From: an uncultured Bacillota bacterium
GTDB lineage: Bacteria; Bacillota_I; Bacilli_A; RF39; UBA660
Length of the DNA: 5,392 nucleotides
Reading direction: 5' to 3'
NCBI GenBank assembly: GCA_947179265.1
Contig: CAMXBB010000107.1
Span: 1-5,392 of the forward strand
Shown here in pieces: positions 1 to 5,392 of the stretch (position 1 is the first letter of the stretch; each line of letters begins with the position of its first letter). Under the pieces are notes generated by a model, which saw nothing but the letters and a program-made list of their open reading frames with translations, did not search any database and was not told where the DNA came from. Both the position numbers and the translations under genes were made by a program.

Positions 1-586
1 AATTATATGTTAAATAAGAGAGCATAATACTTTTTATCAAAGCAGGAATTACAATACTCGTAATAATATTAAATGCTTGCATGTTAGATGTAAACATTCT
101 CGCACTAATTTGTGGATTTAAATCTACTAAGAATAGTACAACTGTTACAAAAGCAATCATAAACCTAGAATAATTTTTATTTTCCGTTTCTTGATTATTA
201 TTAATAATAATGTATCTTAATATTTCTGATGATACCACTAGTATTACTGGAGCTAACATATTATTTAGAAGACTAGGAATATTTAATGAATAACCATTTT
301 TTAAAAATCCCAAAGCTAACCCTAATCCATATATTCCAACATAATACATTAAAACTATAATTAACGTAGTTTTTAAAACCTCTTTTTTAAAATACTTTGT
401 CTTATCTCTGCGAAATCCTAAAAACAAAAATGCAATAAAAGTCACAAAAATTAAAACTGCTGCTGTTATAGTATCTGCATATTTCAAAGCATGTTTTAAT
501 AAGTATACTTGATAAAATCCAACATAAAAAATCAGAAATATTAGCAATAGAACGCTTGCCCATTTCCTCTTGTCTCCTGTTTTCAC
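1..586 (-). CDS. Polytopic membrane protein of unknown function (partial, C-terminus outside window)
   Basis: The minus strand is open from a GTG at 586-584 to the window edge, giving 195 codons with no stop. The start is set by GGAGG at 595-599, eight bases upstream; the neighbouring GTG in another frame stops at once. The protein opens with a short basic segment (KTGDKRKWA). It then shows about six hydrophobic segments, at roughly residues 10-29, 39-58, 71-95, 108-128, 142-156 and 172-190, separated by charged loops (RRDKTKYFKKE at 59-69, NNNQETENKNYSR at 129-141). It is therefore an integral membrane protein with its N-terminus probably in the cytoplasm. I do not recognise the family. The segment APVILVVSSEILRYI (112-126) loosely recalls CPBP membrane proteases but lacks their paired glutamates (SSEILR rather than EExxxR), so I make no functional call. 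It follows the SipW-type exported protein on the same strand after a 121-base gap that holds a hairpin and an A+T-rich possible promoter. Confidence 0.8.
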   Translation of the reverse strand, partial: MKTGDKRKWASVLLLIFLIFYVGFYQVYLLKHALKYADTITAAVLIFVTFIAFLFLGFRRDKTKYFKKEVLKTTLIIVLMYYVGIYGLGLALGFLKNGYSLNIPSLLNNMLAPVILVVSSEILRYIIINNNQETENKNYSRFMIAFVTVVLFLVDLNPQISARMFTSNMQAFNIITSIVIPALIKSIMLSYLTYN

Positions 587-594
587 ACTATCAA

Positions 595-599
595 CCTCC
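595..599 (-). promoter_or_regulatory. Ribosome binding site fixing the GTG start at 586
   Basis: The minus strand reads GGAGG, followed by an eight-base spacer (TTGATAGT) and GTG. No ATG lies in frame near this point; the next in-frame ATG is about 80 codons in. The GTG is therefore the start of the partial membrane-protein gene. Confidence 0.75.
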
Positions 600-612
600 G
601 TTTTAAATTTAT

Positions 613-635
613 ATAAGTAAATATCACTTATTATA
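613..635 (-). promoter_or_regulatory. Possible A+T-rich promoter region with overlapping inverted repeat
   Basis: On the minus strand two overlapping TATAAT sequences occur (640-635 and 635-630), placing a start about 35-45 bases before the GTG at 586. No good -35 hexamer is present (TAAGTT at 17-base spacing is the nearest). Just downstream, and touching the second -10, is an inverted repeat ATAAGT-(7)-ACTTAT (613-618 and 626-631) that could be a small operator. In DNA this A+T-rich both elements could occur by chance, so this is a weak call. Confidence 0.25.
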
Positions 636-666
636 TTATATTTATTTATATAAACTTAAAATGGCA

Positions 667-693
667 CTTACCTATGTTTAATACATAGGTAAG
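667..693 (-). terminator. Perfect 11-bp hairpin after the exported-protein gene; probable terminator or RNA 3'-end element
   Basis: The arms CTTACCTATGT and ACATAGGTAAG pair perfectly around a five-base loop, beginning 15 bases beyond the stop codon at 710-708. The position suits a transcription terminator for the exported-protein gene. The following bases (TGCCATTTTAAG) lack the continuous U-run of a classical intrinsic terminator. It may instead be a weak or attenuating terminator, an RNA-stabilising stem, or a protein-binding palindrome. Confidence 0.45.
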
Positions 694-707
694 GTCATAT
701 AAGCTTA

Positions 708-1277
708 TTAATTTGTTTTTTGCTCAAGTTGTAATACTGTACTAAATTCGATACCAGTTATATCATTTTCAGGAAGATTTTTAACATCATCATCCTTATA
801 TTTAACAGTAATTTTAACTTTTACTTGACTATTTGATAAAAGGTCTTTTCCCTTTAATTGAGATTCGTTACCAGCATTATCTACTGCTACGATAGAATAA
901 GTCAAATACTTCTCTGCTTCAGCACTTTTTTGATTAACTGTTGTTTTAACATCTGCTATAAAAGCATCAATTGAACCGTCATTTTTAACAGGAACTGTTA
1001 AAGTATAAGTGTCTCCTGGTTTTTCAAGAGTAGCCTTATATCTAATAGTTACATTTCCTTTGTCATCTGTTTCAATTACAGGTGGATTTTCAGGATCTTT
1101 AGGCTCCTCTTCAATTTCTTCCTCTGTTGGAGGAGTAATTTCCCATTGGTTACCTTTAATGCTAATTGATCCAATAAAATTAAATGTTCCACTAAGAACT
1201 GCATAACCAATACTTACAGCAAATAGTAATAAGAATACTACTAATACAATTGACTTTTTACTTTTCTTCTCTTTCAT
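708..1277 (-). CDS. Small SipW-type exported protein (TasA/camelysin-like fold), 189 aa
   Basis: This is probably an exported surface protein matured by a SipW-type signal peptidase. Residues 1-8 are basic (MKEKKSKK). A hydrophobic core (9-26) leads into SIGYAVLSGTFNFIGSISI, the pattern of SipW-cognate signal peptides in Firmicutes. A Pro/Glu-rich spacer at 48-69 precedes a predicted beta-rich domain. In that domain LEKPGDTYTLTVPVKNDGS (84-102) matches the LxPGD...NxGS element of TasA/camelysin-like proteins. The start is the ATG at 1277: GGAGGTGA lies at 1292-1285, and a longer in-frame reading from a TTG at 1316 would translate the ribosome binding site itself. The stop is TAA at 708. It has its own promoter, so it can be expressed apart from the signal-peptidase operon upstream. 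TasA-family membership is inferred from short motifs; export and SipW-type processing are better supported. Confidence 0.85.
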   Translation of the reverse strand: MKEKKSKKSIVLVVFLLLFAVSIGYAVLSGTFNFIGSISIKGNQWEITPPTEEEIEEEPKDPENPPVIETDDKGNVTIRYKATLEKPGDTYTLTVPVKNDGSIDAFIADVKTTVNQKSAEAEKYLTYSIVAVDNAGNESQLKGKDLLSNSQVKVKITVKYKDDDVKNLPENDITGIEFSTVLQLEQKTN

Positions 1278-1284
1278 ACAATTT

Positions 1285-1292
1285 TCACCTCC
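1285..1292 (-). promoter_or_regulatory. Ribosome binding site deciding the start at 1277
   Basis: The minus strand reads GGAGGTGA with seven bases before ATG. This strong site rules out the TTG at 1316 as the start, because that reading would run through the site itself. Confidence 0.8.
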
Positions 1293-1353
1293 CTCAACGA
1301 CAATAATAGATAGCAAAAAGCGTTAATCAACGTAACCTCTCTACTATGGTTTA

Positions 1354-1382
1354 ATTATACATAATTCTACATTTTATTACAA
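1354..1382 (-). promoter_or_regulatory. Sigma-A-type promoter for the 189-aa exported protein
   Basis: On the minus strand TTGTAA (1382-1377) is followed by a 17-base spacer and a consensus TATAAT (1359-1354). Initiation would be near 1347, giving a leader of about 70 bases. The leader holds a small stem (CGTT-GATT-AACG near 1321-1332) just before a short T-run; it looks too weak to be called a riboregulator. A separate TTGACA at 1416-1411 has no convincing -10 at the right distance. Confidence 0.6.
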
Positions 1383-1420
1383 TACTTTTCAAATTAATAT
1401 ACGCCGTACTTGTCAAATAA

Positions 1421-1447
1421 AAAAAGAAAAATATTATTTTTCTTTTT
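1421..1447 (-). terminator. A/U-rich hairpin overlapping the end of the TasA-like gene; possible weak terminator
   Basis: The arms AAAAAGAAAAAT and ATTTTTCTTTTT form a perfect 12-bp inverted repeat with a three-base loop. The repeat includes the TAA stop at 1436-1434. On the minus strand the 3' arm is U-rich and runs into two more Us. This resembles an intrinsic terminator, but the stem has only one G-C pair and may be unstable. A promoter lies just beyond it, so it plausibly marks the operon end. Confidence 0.4.
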
Positions 1448-2162
1448 GCGTAACCTTTAACTTTAATTTTAAAGAAATTGCCGATTCTTCTGGATTTTCT
1501 TCCTTATGAATTACACTCTTTTCACCCCAATATGAATCTAAATCATCACACTCTGTAAAGATATCAGATGAAAATCCCTTTTCATATACCTCTTCCGAGA
1601 TATCAATCGGAATATATTCCTCTTCATCAAGTTTGTAATAATTCCATAAGGGATTGTATGGATACAGTTCATTAATGGAACAATAAGTTCCTTCTTGTTC
1701 ATATTCCCATCCAACTTTTACTGCAAATGAGATTGACTCATCTTTATTAATATCAACTTTTGATACATCAAAGATTATATAAAAGGGTAAGGCATTTTCT
1801 AGGAAGGTTTCCATATCTTCTGACATATGATAATCTTCACCAAATATGGATAACTCTTCTATTTCATAACTGAAGGTTGCTCCTAAATGACTACTATTTC
1901 TAACCTTAATACTCTTTATATAATCATGCATACCAGGATATAAATTATCGATAGTAATATCCATTACTGAGGTTTCCGTATCCTCATCAAAGAATTCAAT
2001 CTCCCATTCAACAACATCGGCTTTGACGATATTATCCGAATTAGATACAAATACAAACCATGCAAAAGAATTGATTGCAAATAATAACCCCGCCATTAAA
2101 AAGGCATGAATCTTAATTGCCGTACGATTCTTTTGAAGATTTTTATATATTCTATTTATCAT
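1434..2162 (-). CDS. TasA/camelysin-like SipW-dependent exported protein, 242 aa
   Basis: This is a probable exported surface or matrix protein and the likely substrate of the signal peptidase encoded just upstream. A basic N-terminus (MINRIYKNLQKNR) precedes a hydrophobic segment at about 15-34 ending NSFAWF, the Ala-aromatic cleavage pattern of SipW substrates. The mature part has VVEWEIEFF (50-58). It then has a segment from IDNLYPGMHDY through VRNSSHLGA (about 71-95) that aligns by eye with the TasA LxPGD...NxGSLA element. A charged Asp/Glu-rich body follows and ends in a strand (ISLKLKLKVTQ). Two cysteines (about 161 and 205) could form a disulfide outside the cell. I prefer the ATG at 2162. 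The frame is open from an earlier ATG at 2192, but those ten extra residues (MKMMKMKKKT) are an out-of-frame reading of what looks like the acidic tail of the preceding signal peptidase. Neither start has a clear ribosome binding site, which suggests translational coupling. Confidence 0.8.
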   Translation of the reverse strand: MINRIYKNLQKNRTAIKIHAFLMAGLLFAINSFAWFVFVSNSDNIVKADVVEWEIEFFDEDTETSVMDITIDNLYPGMHDYIKSIKVRNSSHLGATFSYEIEELSIFGEDYHMSEDMETFLENALPFYIIFDVSKVDINKDESISFAVKVGWEYEQEGTYCSINELYPYNPLWNYYKLDEEEYIPIDISEEVYEKGFSSDIFTECDDLDSYWGEKSVIHKEENPEESAISLKLKLKVTQKEK

Positions 2163-2217
2163 CGTTTTCTTTTTCATCTTCATCATCTTCATCTTTATCT
2201 TTAGTAAATAAATCTGC
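2152..2217 (-). pseudogene. Out-of-frame acidic C-terminal tail of the signal peptidase (frameshift remnant)
   Basis: Immediately after the signal peptidase frame stops (TAG 2219-2217), the frame starting at GCA 2217 reads ADLFTKDKDE and continues as a 21-codon, Asp/Glu/Lys-rich stretch to a TAG at 2154-2152. A short charged tail after the last membrane helix is common in SipW-type peptidases, and such a biased run is unlikely in a random frame. The upstream frame breaks in mid-helix (FVPLV), and about seven residues would be needed to finish the helix. This suggests a small deletion whose length is not a multiple of three. The tail's stop region overlaps the ATG at 2162 of the next gene (ATGATAAATAG), a normal coupled arrangement. 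The reconstruction is inference; a sequencing error would give the same picture. Confidence 0.5.
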
Positions 2218-2705
2218 TATACTAAAGGAACAAAAATTAAAAAGTAAAATCCTAACTTATTTCTAGTTAGTCCAGTTAAGAAACTGAATATCATCAATTT
2301 TCTTTCAACACGTCCAAAGACTTGTTTTTTATTTACTTTAGGATCAGGATTTTCATTTGCTACTCCTTGAGTAATAATTGTTCCTTCATCAGTATTTATT
2401 TCTTTTATTCTATGGGTAACTATTTTATCTTTAAAATCTCCTACTTCACCCAAATAGGTAATATCATCATCTACTTTTAAACTTTCAAAATCAGTTTCTT
2501 TTACAAGAATAACATCATTTATTTTATAAACTGGTTCCATTGAACCTGTAGCAATAGTAAAAACACGATATCCCATAACACTACTATTATCACTGAATCT
2601 TTGTAAAGCAAGAAAGAAAACATATAAAACAAGTATAGCAATAGCGATAAATTTTACTAAAAATAGAATTGTTTTTATTATTTTATTATTTAATAACTTT
2701 TTCAT
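2217..2705 (-). CDS. sipW: SipW-type (ER-type) signal peptidase I, C-terminally truncated by apparent frameshift, 162 aa
   Basis: This is a membrane serine protease that removes signal peptides from exported proteins on the outer face of the membrane. A membrane helix spans about residues 11-35. The catalytic serine is S55 in ATGSMEP. H98 in THRI replaces the lysine of ordinary bacterial type I enzymes, which defines the SipW/ER-type Ser-His class. ITQGVANENPDP (111-122) matches the conserved box containing the third essential residue, here probably D121. GRVERK (131-136) leads to a second hydrophobic segment (LGFYFLIFVPLV) that ends abruptly at TAG. The catalytic core is therefore intact, but the last helix is cut short, with a likely tail in another frame just beyond. 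The ATG at 2705 has AGGAG at 2716-2712, overlapping the stop of the preceding gene, which indicates tight co-expression. Two SipW-type substrates lie downstream. Activity after truncation is uncertain. Confidence 0.88.
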   Translation of the reverse strand: MKKLLNNKIIKTILFLVKFIAIAILVLYVFFLALQRFSDNSSVMGYRVFTIATGSMEPVYKINDVILVKETDFESLKVDDDITYLGEVGDFKDKIVTHRIKEINTDEGTIITQGVANENPDPKVNKKQVFGRVERKLMIFSFLTGLTRNKLGFYFLIFVPLV

Positions 2706-2714
2706 ATAGTACTC

Positions 2715-3812
2715 CTAATCTAATAATGAACATGCAGTATCAATATTCTTTAAATACGTATTCATCTTGCTATTAAAGATATTGGTTATACGATTATTTC
2801 TTCTATCAAAGCGTTCTTTAGCATGCCTAAATTCATCACCAAATACTTTCTTTATCTTGTCCTCTAAAACTTCATCATTCATATCTAAGATATTTTCAAT
2901 TACTCTTGATAGAGCTAAAGCAATAGCTTTTCTTTCGGTTACTTCATCTTTTTTATAAGATAAAGCATTTAAAGCTAAATAATCAAGCAAAAATGATTGA
3001 TCGAATTTAGCTTTTATCTCTCCAACATCTTGACCATTTGTGCTGCTATTTACAGTAACACAACTCTCTTCATCATAGCTTTGTAAATAATTCCAAATGA
3101 TAACTGCTTGTTGAAAATTAGGATTTTTAAGTATTACATTGGTCTTTCTTATCGGTGAACGAACTATTGGAACATGCATCTTAGTAAGAGTTTGATATAA
3201 TTCAGTACAAGTAAAACCATCCAATTGGGTTTTAATCTTCTTTAAACGAGCAGCAATTGTTGTTCCATTATTATCTTTGCTATCTGTTTTCTTATCAAGT
3301 GACTCAAAATGTAAAGAGATTTTTATATTCTCATTACCTATCTTAGTATTAGCTTCATATTTAGCTTCTTTTTGATCTATGTAGTAAGATTCACCTTGCA
3401 TAAGTGGTGCATGTTTTTCATAAAAGGAAATCATATTATTTAAAAGAGTATAAATAAATCTATTTTCATAGGTATCCAAACTCTCTTCTTTATTAATATT
3501 AAGAACCTTAGAAGGTTTTACATCACCCGTTTTATCATCATAATCTTGAATGAAATTGGTATGTTGTGTCAAATGAATTATACTTTCAACAGTTACTTTT
3601 TTGGATAATTCAACTTTAACTACTTCCTCTTCATTAACGATAAATCTTTTAGGATTTCTAAGAATGTTATCAATATATGGTAAAACTGTTTCATATTTTT
3701 CAATCCAAGTATAATCGAACTCTTTACTATTGAAATCAGCTTTTACTTCTAACATCGAATTCATTTCATCCAAAAATTGATTACTAACCTCAAGATTTTC
3801 AACATTATCCAT
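2715..3812 (-). CDS. DUF2357-like McrC-type partner without a nuclease domain, 365 aa
   Basis: This is the probable cytoplasmic partner of the McrB-like ATPase encoded 19 bases upstream. Numbered from the ATG at 3812, the hallmarks I see are SLDTYENRFIYTLLNNM (about 111-127), the ENRF box typical of DUF2357 proteins, and SPIRKTNVILKNPNFQQAVIIW (about 219-240), the second conserved block (S/T-x-V-L...NPxF...W). The N-terminal ~110 residues are acidic and the last ~90 are helical and highly charged (HAKERFDRRNNR). Many DUF2357 proteins carry a C-terminal PD-(D/E)XK nuclease and pair with McrB-like GTPase/ATPases. I find no such nuclease motif here, and the protein ends soon after the second block. 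It may therefore bridge or activate the ATPase without cutting DNA. AGGAGG (3826-3821) lies eight bases before this ATG; the frame could be read from a GTG at 3821, but that overlaps the ribosome binding site. The family call is from motifs by eye. Confidence 0.75.
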   Translation of the reverse strand: MDNVENLEVSNQFLDEMNSMLEVKADFNSKEFDYTWIEKYETVLPYIDNILRNPKRFIVNEEEVVKVELSKKVTVESIIHLTQHTNFIQDYDDKTGDVKPSKVLNINKEESLDTYENRFIYTLLNNMISFYEKHAPLMQGESYYIDQKEAKYEANTKIGNENIKISLHFESLDKKTDSKDNNGTTIAARLKKIKTQLDGFTCTELYQTLTKMHVPIVRSPIRKTNVILKNPNFQQAVIIWNYLQSYDEESCVTVNSSTNGQDVGEIKAKFDQSFLLDYLALNALSYKKDEVTERKAIALALSRVIENILDMNDEVLEDKIKKVFGDEFRHAKERFDRRNNRITNIFNSKMNTYLKNIDTACSLLD

Positions 3813-3820
3813 TTCATTCA

Positions 3821-3826
3821 CCTCCT
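3821..3826 (-). promoter_or_regulatory. Ribosome binding site deciding the start at 3812
   Basis: The minus strand reads AGGAGG with an eight-base spacer before ATG at 3812. A GTG three codons further upstream in the same frame overlaps the last base of this site, so it cannot be the start that uses it. Confidence 0.8.
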
Positions 3827-3831
3827 AATGA

Positions 3832-5373
3832 TTAAACCATCTTTTTAAGTCTTAATAGGTATTCCTTACACTCATTAAAATTTTCACGACCAAATTCTTG
3901 ATCTAAGAATTTTATAAATCCATCGATTTCATCTCTTATATAAGCAAGATTTAATTGTTCAAATTTTCTTAAAATTTTTCTGGCAATAAAATAATCTACA
4001 CCATCGACTTCTGTACCACCACATTCAACATATGTTGATACGAAATCTCCCATTTGTTTAACGATACGGTTACCAAATGCGATACGGAAATGTTTGATAA
4101 CATAATCATCCATCTCTTCGATTTTTTTATTCATTTCTGCACTTAAAGGATTTTTAGCTTTAGCCTTAGCATATAAATCCTCTAAATAACTACTATTAAT
4201 ATTCATAGCATCTGTTGGTATCGGATCAAACACTTGACCTTTATCGTTGATATCGATTGGTAAAGCACGGTCATATACCTTATCGGTTACGGCAAAAGTT
4301 GAATCATCGTTATTGATTGTTCCGATATACCACATATTTCCAGGAATCTTTAATTTACCATCTAATAATTTTTTAGGGTCAGTAGGCCAACTACTTGATA
4401 CCAACTCTACAATCCATTCATCACGAGAAGGCATCTCCAAAATTGATAGCATCTCTGCAAAATAATATTCCACACGTGCGATATTCATCTCGTCCAATAC
4501 GGCAACATATACATCATCGTTATATCCAGCTTCATACATCTTCTTTAAAAGCTCAGTCTCATTAAACTTTTTGGTAAACTCATTAAAATACCCAAATAAC
4601 TCTGTACGATCGCGCCATGATGGTTGAACAGATGCAATGATAGCATCATTCTTTATAAACTTTCCCCATGCATAAGCTAAGGAAGTTTTACCTGTACCAG
4701 AAATACCTTGTAAGATTACTAATCTTGTACATGATAACGCTGATATAAATAAACGTATCATCTCACTAGTATAATAAAGTCCTAATCTAGAAGCAGCAAA
4801 GTTTCTAAATAATTCTACTAGTTCTGCTAAAGTAAAAGTATTATTATAGTTTTGAACCTTATAATTCTTGAAAGCAACATCAATACTATTTAATTTAGAG
4901 AATCTTATATTATCATCAATGATTTCTCCATCTTCAGATTCCTCATCACTTGCTGTATCATCAACATCTACACTACTAGTCTCACCAGGCTTTAATCCCA
5001 TTTGTGAAACCTTCATTGCGAGTATTTGCTTATTCTCTTCTACTAGATCAACAACTTTGCGATTTAAGATTGCTATTTCATCAAGCATACCCTCTTGCTC
5101 TACTAAAGTCTTTCTAAATCTAATATACTTTCTTATTAAGAATACTATAAGTATTATAATAAGTATCAAGATAATCGCCATAAAGATAATTCCTAGTGAA
5201 GCAAGTATCCATTCTTTTATTCCAAATTCATCCTTATAAAACTTTATAACATCAATATATCCCGGAATATTAAATATCTTAATAAAACCATTTACTATTC
5301 CCATTACGATAGATCTAACACCATCAAAGAATACTGACATAAATTCATATATAAATTTAATAAATTTACTCAT
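3832..5373 (-). CDS. Membrane-anchored McrB-like AAA+ ATPase, 513 aa
   Basis: This is an ATP- or GTP-driven ring motor of the McrB-like AAA+ group, tethered to the membrane. An amphipathic, hydrophobic N-terminus (about 1-50) precedes one strong membrane helix (55-80). Basic residues follow (RKYIRFRK), which place the rest in the cytoplasm. Then come a likely coiled coil (about 88-120) and an acidic linker rich in Asp, Glu and Ser (134-154). The AAA+ core has Walker A GISGTGKT (223-230), the McrB-like box VQPSWRDRTELFGYFN (249-264), Walker B VYVAVLDEMN (D294, E295), sensor 1 GTINNDDST (351-359) and DRALPIDI (368-375) in the arginine-finger region. A helical C-terminal lid holds FGNRIVKQM (433-441). 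Classical McrB has an N-terminal DNA-binding domain; here a membrane anchor and coiled coil take its place. The ATG at 5373 has AAGGAG eight bases upstream. The gene is followed after 19 bases by the DUF2357-like partner. Nucleotide specificity and biological role cannot be told from sequence. Confidence 0.88.
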   Translation of the reverse strand: MSKFIKFIYEFMSVFFDGVRSIVMGIVNGFIKIFNIPGYIDVIKFYKDEFGIKEWILASLGIIFMAIILILIIILIVFLIRKYIRFRKTLVEQEGMLDEIAILNRKVVDLVEENKQILAMKVSQMGLKPGETSSVDVDDTASDEESEDGEIIDDNIRFSKLNSIDVAFKNYKVQNYNNTFTLAELVELFRNFAASRLGLYYTSEMIRLFISALSCTRLVILQGISGTGKTSLAYAWGKFIKNDAIIASVQPSWRDRTELFGYFNEFTKKFNETELLKKMYEAGYNDDVYVAVLDEMNIARVEYYFAEMLSILEMPSRDEWIVELVSSSWPTDPKKLLDGKLKIPGNMWYIGTINNDDSTFAVTDKVYDRALPIDINDKGQVFDPIPTDAMNINSSYLEDLYAKAKAKNPLSAEMNKKIEEMDDYVIKHFRIAFGNRIVKQMGDFVSTYVECGGTEVDGVDYFIARKILRKFEQLNLAYIRDEIDGFIKFLDQEFGRENFNECKEYLLRLKKMV

Positions 5374-5392
5374 ATTCTAAACTCCTTACATC

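Noticed and set aside
112..126. CPBP-type membrane metalloprotease motif in the partial membrane protein (residue positions 112-126)
   Set aside because: The required EExxxR reads SSEILR, so the metal-binding glutamate pair is absent, and the rest of the protein is cut off.
1009..1206. Plus-strand open frame of 65 codons
   Set aside because: It lies wholly inside the exported-protein gene on the other strand, has low-complexity Ser/Gly-rich content and no ribosome binding site.
1388..1416. TTGACA at 1416-1411 as the -35 of a second promoter
   Set aside because: At 17 bases the matching hexamer is TTTGAA, a poor -10; the TTGTAA/TATAAT pair just downstream is much better.
2200..2235. Programmed -1 frameshift in the signal peptidase
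   Set aside because: The bases at the junction (TTCCTTTAGTATAG) contain no X-XXY-YYZ slippery heptamer, no stable downstream stem is evident, and a direct shift would leave the membrane helix too short.
2767..2958. Plus-strand open frame of 63 codons
   Set aside because: It is antisense to the DUF2357-like gene, Leu/Ser-rich as expected for a shadow frame in A+T-rich coding DNA, with no start signals.
4247..4465. Plus-strand open frame of 72 codons
   Set aside because: It is antisense to the conserved AAA+ core (Walker B to sensor 1 region); the conserved motifs are on the minus strand.
4868..5239. Plus-strand open frame of 123 codons
   Set aside because: It is antisense to the anchor and linker of the ATPase. 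Its Ser- and Ile-rich composition mirrors the Asp/Glu-rich linker and the hydrophobic helix on the other strand.
1..5392. CRISPR array, tRNA/rRNA genes, insertion sequence or alternative genetic code
   Set aside because: No spaced direct repeats, tRNA-like cloverleaf, transposase or terminal repeats were seen, and Trp is encoded by TGG with no in-frame TGA needed.

Overview
The window is strongly A+T-rich. It has tightly packed genes, strong AGGAGG-type ribosome binding sites, and TAA/TAG stops. This fits a low-GC Gram-positive (Firmicutes/Bacillota-type, perhaps an uncultured gut Bacilli or Clostridia lineage). The genus cannot be told from the sequence. Trp is encoded by TGG throughout, so a Mycoplasma-type code is not indicated. 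Every supported gene lies on the minus strand, so transcription runs from high to low coordinates.

Right-hand block (5373 down to 1434): four closely spaced genes that look like one operon. In order of transcription they are: a membrane-anchored McrB-like AAA+ ATPase (5373-3832); a DUF2357-like protein without the nuclease domain usual in McrC-like partners (3812-2715); a SipW-type (Ser/His, ER-type) signal peptidase (2705-2217); and a TasA/camelysin-like exported protein (2162-1434). The gaps are 19 and 9 bases, and the last junction is an apparent former overlap. The operon may start upstream of the window, because only 19 bases precede its first visible gene.

The signal peptidase frame closes in the middle of its last membrane helix. 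A 21-codon acidic stretch follows at once in another frame and looks like its lost C-terminal tail. The simplest reading is a small frameshifting deletion or a sequence error.

Left-hand block: after an A/T-only-style hairpin at the end of the operon there is a good promoter (TTGTAA-17-TATAAT). It drives a second, smaller SipW-type exported protein (1277-708). An 11-bp perfect hairpin follows, and then the start of a polytopic membrane protein of unknown function (586 to beyond position 1).

Working model (inference): the signal peptidase matures the two TasA-like proteins, which may form a surface layer or fibre. The membrane-tethered AAA+/DUF2357 pair is the unusual part. It has the ATPase and adaptor halves of a McrBC-like machine, no visible nuclease, and sits at the membrane next to an export module. 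It may act as a membrane-associated remodelling or defence complex rather than as a restriction enzyme.
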